Positions 30,619-32,475 of a DNA stretch of 32,475 bases are shown piece after piece. Source of the DNA: Betaproteobacteria bacterium (GTDB lineage Bacteria; Pseudomonadota; Gammaproteobacteria; Burkholderiales; Burkholderiaceae_E); the NCBI GenBank assembly GCA_009922405.1, contig RFVZ01000001.1, positions 1 to 32,475 on the forward strand, in the 5' to 3' direction. The notes under the pieces are model-generated. The model was not told where the DNA came from. It saw only the letters and a list, made by a program, of their open reading frames with translations, and ran no database searches. The position numbers were made by a program, and so were the translations under genes. How positions within the stretch are numbered: the first letter of the stretch is position 1; every line of letters starts with the position of its first letter.

Positions 30619-31134
30619 ATGGATTCCCGGACAGTTTTTCTCGCCGAACCTGAGGATACGCGCCGCCTCGGCGCAACAATTACGCATGCAATCGAGCCAG
30701 GCTGGATTGTGACCTTGTTGGGCGGCCTGGGGGCAGGTAAGACCACCCTCGTCCAAGGATTGCTTGCGGAAATGGGCGAGCGTGGACGCGTGCGCAGTCC
30801 AACGTTTACGATCGTCGAAAGCTACAGCCCCGCGGGCATGGAGATCCACCATCTCGATCTCTATCGGTTTCAGGCGCCAACCGATTGGATCGATGCGGGG
30901 CTTGACGATTTGATCAACGGTCGATCGATCTTGCTGATCGAATGGCCCGAGCAGGGAGGAACATTTGTACCTGCGACTGACCTGAAGATTGAACTGGCAA
31001 TATGCGATGTTGGGCGGCTCGCCACGATAAGCGCATGCAGCCCGAGAGCTCAAAAAGGACTCGATTCGCTGGGAATGGCAGCAGAAAATTCGGCAAATTC
31101 AGCAAATGCGGCAAATCGGGATCCAGGCCCTTGA
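30619..31134 (+). CDS. tsaE: tRNA threonylcarbamoyladenosine biosynthesis ATPase TsaE
   Basis: A 171-residue P-loop ATPase needed, with TsaB and TsaD, to form t6A in tRNA. The Walker A motif GGLGAGKTT is at 35-43, the switch-like SPTFTIVESY at about 70-79, HHLDLYRF at about 87-94, and LLIEWPEQ (Walker B region) at about 112-119. The catalytic core ends near residue 150; the last residues are a low-complexity tail of N-S-A repeats coded by 9 bp DNA repeats. ATG 30619 starts the first strand TVFLAEP. GAAAGG, 9 nt upstream, is its likely ribosome binding site and lies inside queG codons 3-5. Downstream amiC may overlap by 4 bp. The queG/tsaE/amiC string is common in Betaproteobacteria as I recall it. 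Confidence 0.95.
   Translation: MDSRTVFLAEPEDTRRLGATITHAIEPGWIVTLLGGLGAGKTTLVQGLLAEMGERGRVRSPTFTIVESYSPAGMEIHHLDLYRFQAPTDWIDAGLDDLINGRSILLIEWPEQGGTFVPATDLKIELAICDVGRLATISACSPRAQKGLDSLGMAAENSANSANAANRDPGP
31087..31116 (+). repeat. Three 9-bp tandem repeats (plus partial) in the 3' end of tsaE
   Basis: Units AATTCGGCA, AATTCAGCA and AATGCGGCA, then a partial AATCGG. They encode N-S-A, N-S-A, N-A-A in the dispensable C-terminal tail of TsaE, just before the likely amiC start. Confidence 0.85.
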
Positions 31135-32420
31135 CCCCGCCTGCTAGACACCTAGTGCGTCGCGCGTTGCTCGCGCGAGCACTCAGAACGGCCTCGATCG
31201 GGCTTGGTGGATGGATCCCCTGGAACATGGCGTCAGCAACGGCCTTGGTGGCGATCCGGATGTGGCCCGCCGCCGATCACACCCGTTTAACCATCGAAAC
31301 TTCTGGACGCCCGGCCTGGACCTCGACCACGCTGAAGGGGCCCGATCGGTTGGTCATCGATCTGGAGGCCAATGCAGCAGGCGAGCGGTTGAATGAACGG
31401 ATCCCGCGAACCCATCCGGACAACCCCTGGATCCGAAAGCTCCTTGTGACTCAGCCGGAGGTGGGCAAAATCCGGTTGACGATCGAGTTCCAAGCAGAAT
31501 CGCGTGCCGACGTCTTTACCCTACTGCCAACGGAGCCCTACCAGCATCGATTGGTCATCGACCTGATCCCGCGCGATGCGCCCGACCCGCTGGCAGCCCT
31601 AATCGATCGACGCCCACCGAACGAACCTGGGCTAGATGCCTTGATCAGGCAGCTGGAAACCGCCCCGAAGCGGTCGGAAAGGGCCGAAATGGCGGAGCGG
31701 CTGGATCGCCCCATCACAATTGCCATCGATCCTGGCCATGGCGGCGAAGATCCGGGCGCAATTGGCCCCGGCGGCACGATGGAAAAAGATGTCACCCTCA
31801 TGATCGCGCAACGGCTTTTTGAACTCACCCAGAAAGACCCTGCCTTGCGCGCCATGTTGACCCGGGACGGGGACTGGTTTGTCCCTCTGAGTGCCCGGGT
31901 GGCGAAGGCGAGACGGGTCAAGGCGGACCTGTTTGTCTCCATTCACGCCGACGCGTTCAGTACCACTAACGCCCGCGGATCTTCCGTTTTTGTGCTGAGC
32001 GAAACCGGCGCCTCGAGCACCGCCGCGCGTTGGCTCGCCACCAAAGAAAATTCAGCGGATCGGGTCGGGGGCGTCAATCTAAGTAGCGCCCCAGAGCGCG
32101 AAGTCCGCCAGCTATTGCTCGATTTGTCCACTACAGCGCAGATTAACGACAGCCTGCGCGTTGGCAATTCGGTCCTGGAAGAGCTCCGGGGCGTCGGACG
32201 CCTGCATAAACCGAGTGTCGAACGCGCTGGGTTCGCGGTGCTCAAAGCACCCGACATTCCGTCCATTCTGGTCGAGACGGCTTTCATCAGCAATCCGGAA
32301 GAAGAATTCAGACTGACCGATGACGCCCATCAGCAGGCCTTGGCCACCGCCTTATATCGGGGGATCAAGCGGTGGCTCGAACGACACAATGCCCGGGGCC
32401 GACCGGGCGCACTCATCTAG
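31131..32420 (+). CDS. amiC: N-acetylmuramoyl-L-alanine amidase AmiC
   Basis: A periplasmic zinc amidase that splits septal peptidoglycan between MurNAc and L-Ala. After a signal region comes an AMIN domain (about 45-165, MWPAADHTRLTIETSG and DRLVIDLEAN), a linker, and the amidase_3 domain beginning IAIDPGHGGEDPGAIGP with zinc ligand His203. It continues FVSIHADAF and ends SILVETAFISNPEEE with the catalytic Glu. The start is uncertain: TTG 31131 overlaps the tsaE stop (TTGA) and yields a twin-Arg-like signal (RHLVRRALLARAL). GTG 31155 gives a shorter one, and upstream ATGs (31002, 31035) would place 30-40 extra basic residues before the signal. The gene is complete, and 55 bases of nothing recognisable follow. 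Confidence 0.92.
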   Translation: MTPPARHLVRRALLARALRTASIGLGGWIPWNMASATALVAIRMWPAADHTRLTIETSGRPAWTSTTLKGPDRLVIDLEANAAGERLNERIPRTHPDNPWIRKLLVTQPEVGKIRLTIEFQAESRADVFTLLPTEPYQHRLVIDLIPRDAPDPLAALIDRRPPNEPGLDALIRQLETAPKRSERAEMAERLDRPITIAIDPGHGGEDPGAIGPGGTMEKDVTLMIAQRLFELTQKDPALRAMLTRDGDWFVPLSARVAKARRVKADLFVSIHADAFSTTNARGSSVFVLSETGASSTAARWLATKENSADRVGGVNLSSAPEREVRQLLLDLSTTAQINDSLRVGNSVLEELRGVGRLHKPSVERAGFAVLKAPDIPSILVETAFISNPEEEFRLTDDAHQQALATALYRGIKRWLERHNARGRPGALI

Positions 32421-32475
32421 AGAAAACTCAATTCGAGAAGATCTGGGTGAACTGTCGACCGCGAAATTCGAACGT

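Overview
The window looks like a chromosomal segment of a GC-rich betaproteobacterium, probably of the order Burkholderiales. This rests on two things. The housekeeping genes tsaD, ybiB, plsY, xerD, queG, tsaE and amiC are of proteobacterial type. The exopolysaccharide (EPS) export genes are of the EpsB/EpsE/EpsF/EpsG/EpsL type found in methylotroph-like Betaproteobacteria. Coding density is very high, with many 1-14 bp overlaps, several GTG/TTG starts, and no RNA gene, IS element or CRISPR that I can recognise.

Layout. 1-2578 (minus strand): ybiB, a YhiN/BaiN-type flavoprotein and the start of a class III nucleotide cyclase cut by the window edge. 2600-3637 (plus): tsaD, head-to-head with ybiB. 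3741-8385 (plus): first EPS arm, with a nucleotide-sugar dehydrogenase, a GT4 glycosyltransferase, a VpsJ-like toroid protein and a WecG/TagA/CpsF glycosyltransferase. 8382-17702 (minus), read from plsY: plsY, a ROK sugar kinase, epsE, epsF, epsG, Wzy-like polymerase, Wzx-like flippase, a GT4 enzyme and the 5' stub of a lost O-acyltransferase. 17726-24316 (minus): CapK-like adenylating enzyme, GT4 enzyme, UDP-GlcNAc 2-epimerase, a heparinase II/III-like lipoprotein, then a strong intrinsic terminator. 24393-25796 (plus): the priming phosphoglycosyltransferase epsB. 25729-27449 (minus): epsL and a VanZ-like membrane protein. 27573-32420: xerD, an AEC-family permease, queG, tsaE and amiC.

How the EPS genes fit together (inference). 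EpsB loads the first sugar phosphate on undecaprenyl phosphate. Three GT4 enzymes and one GT26 enzyme extend the unit, Wzx flips it, and Wzy polymerises it under control of EpsF and the tyrosine kinase EpsG. EpsE forms the outer-membrane channel, with EpsL as an outer-membrane accessory. The 2-epimerase, the 6-dehydrogenase and the WecG-type transferase are the three activities that make and transfer N-acetylmannosaminuronic acid in enterobacterial common antigen. A uronic-acid polymer would also suit the lyase-like lipoprotein.

Most notable signals. (1) Short tandem repeats of 8-12 bp repeatedly sit on the ends of genes, several supplying the stop or start codon. (2) A chain of perfect hairpins and a promoter-like signal precede epsE, one hairpin holding the ribosome binding site. 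(3) The start codons of queG and tsaE are only 4 bp apart, head to head. (4) An acyltransferase remnant lies at the convergent junction of the two EPS arms.
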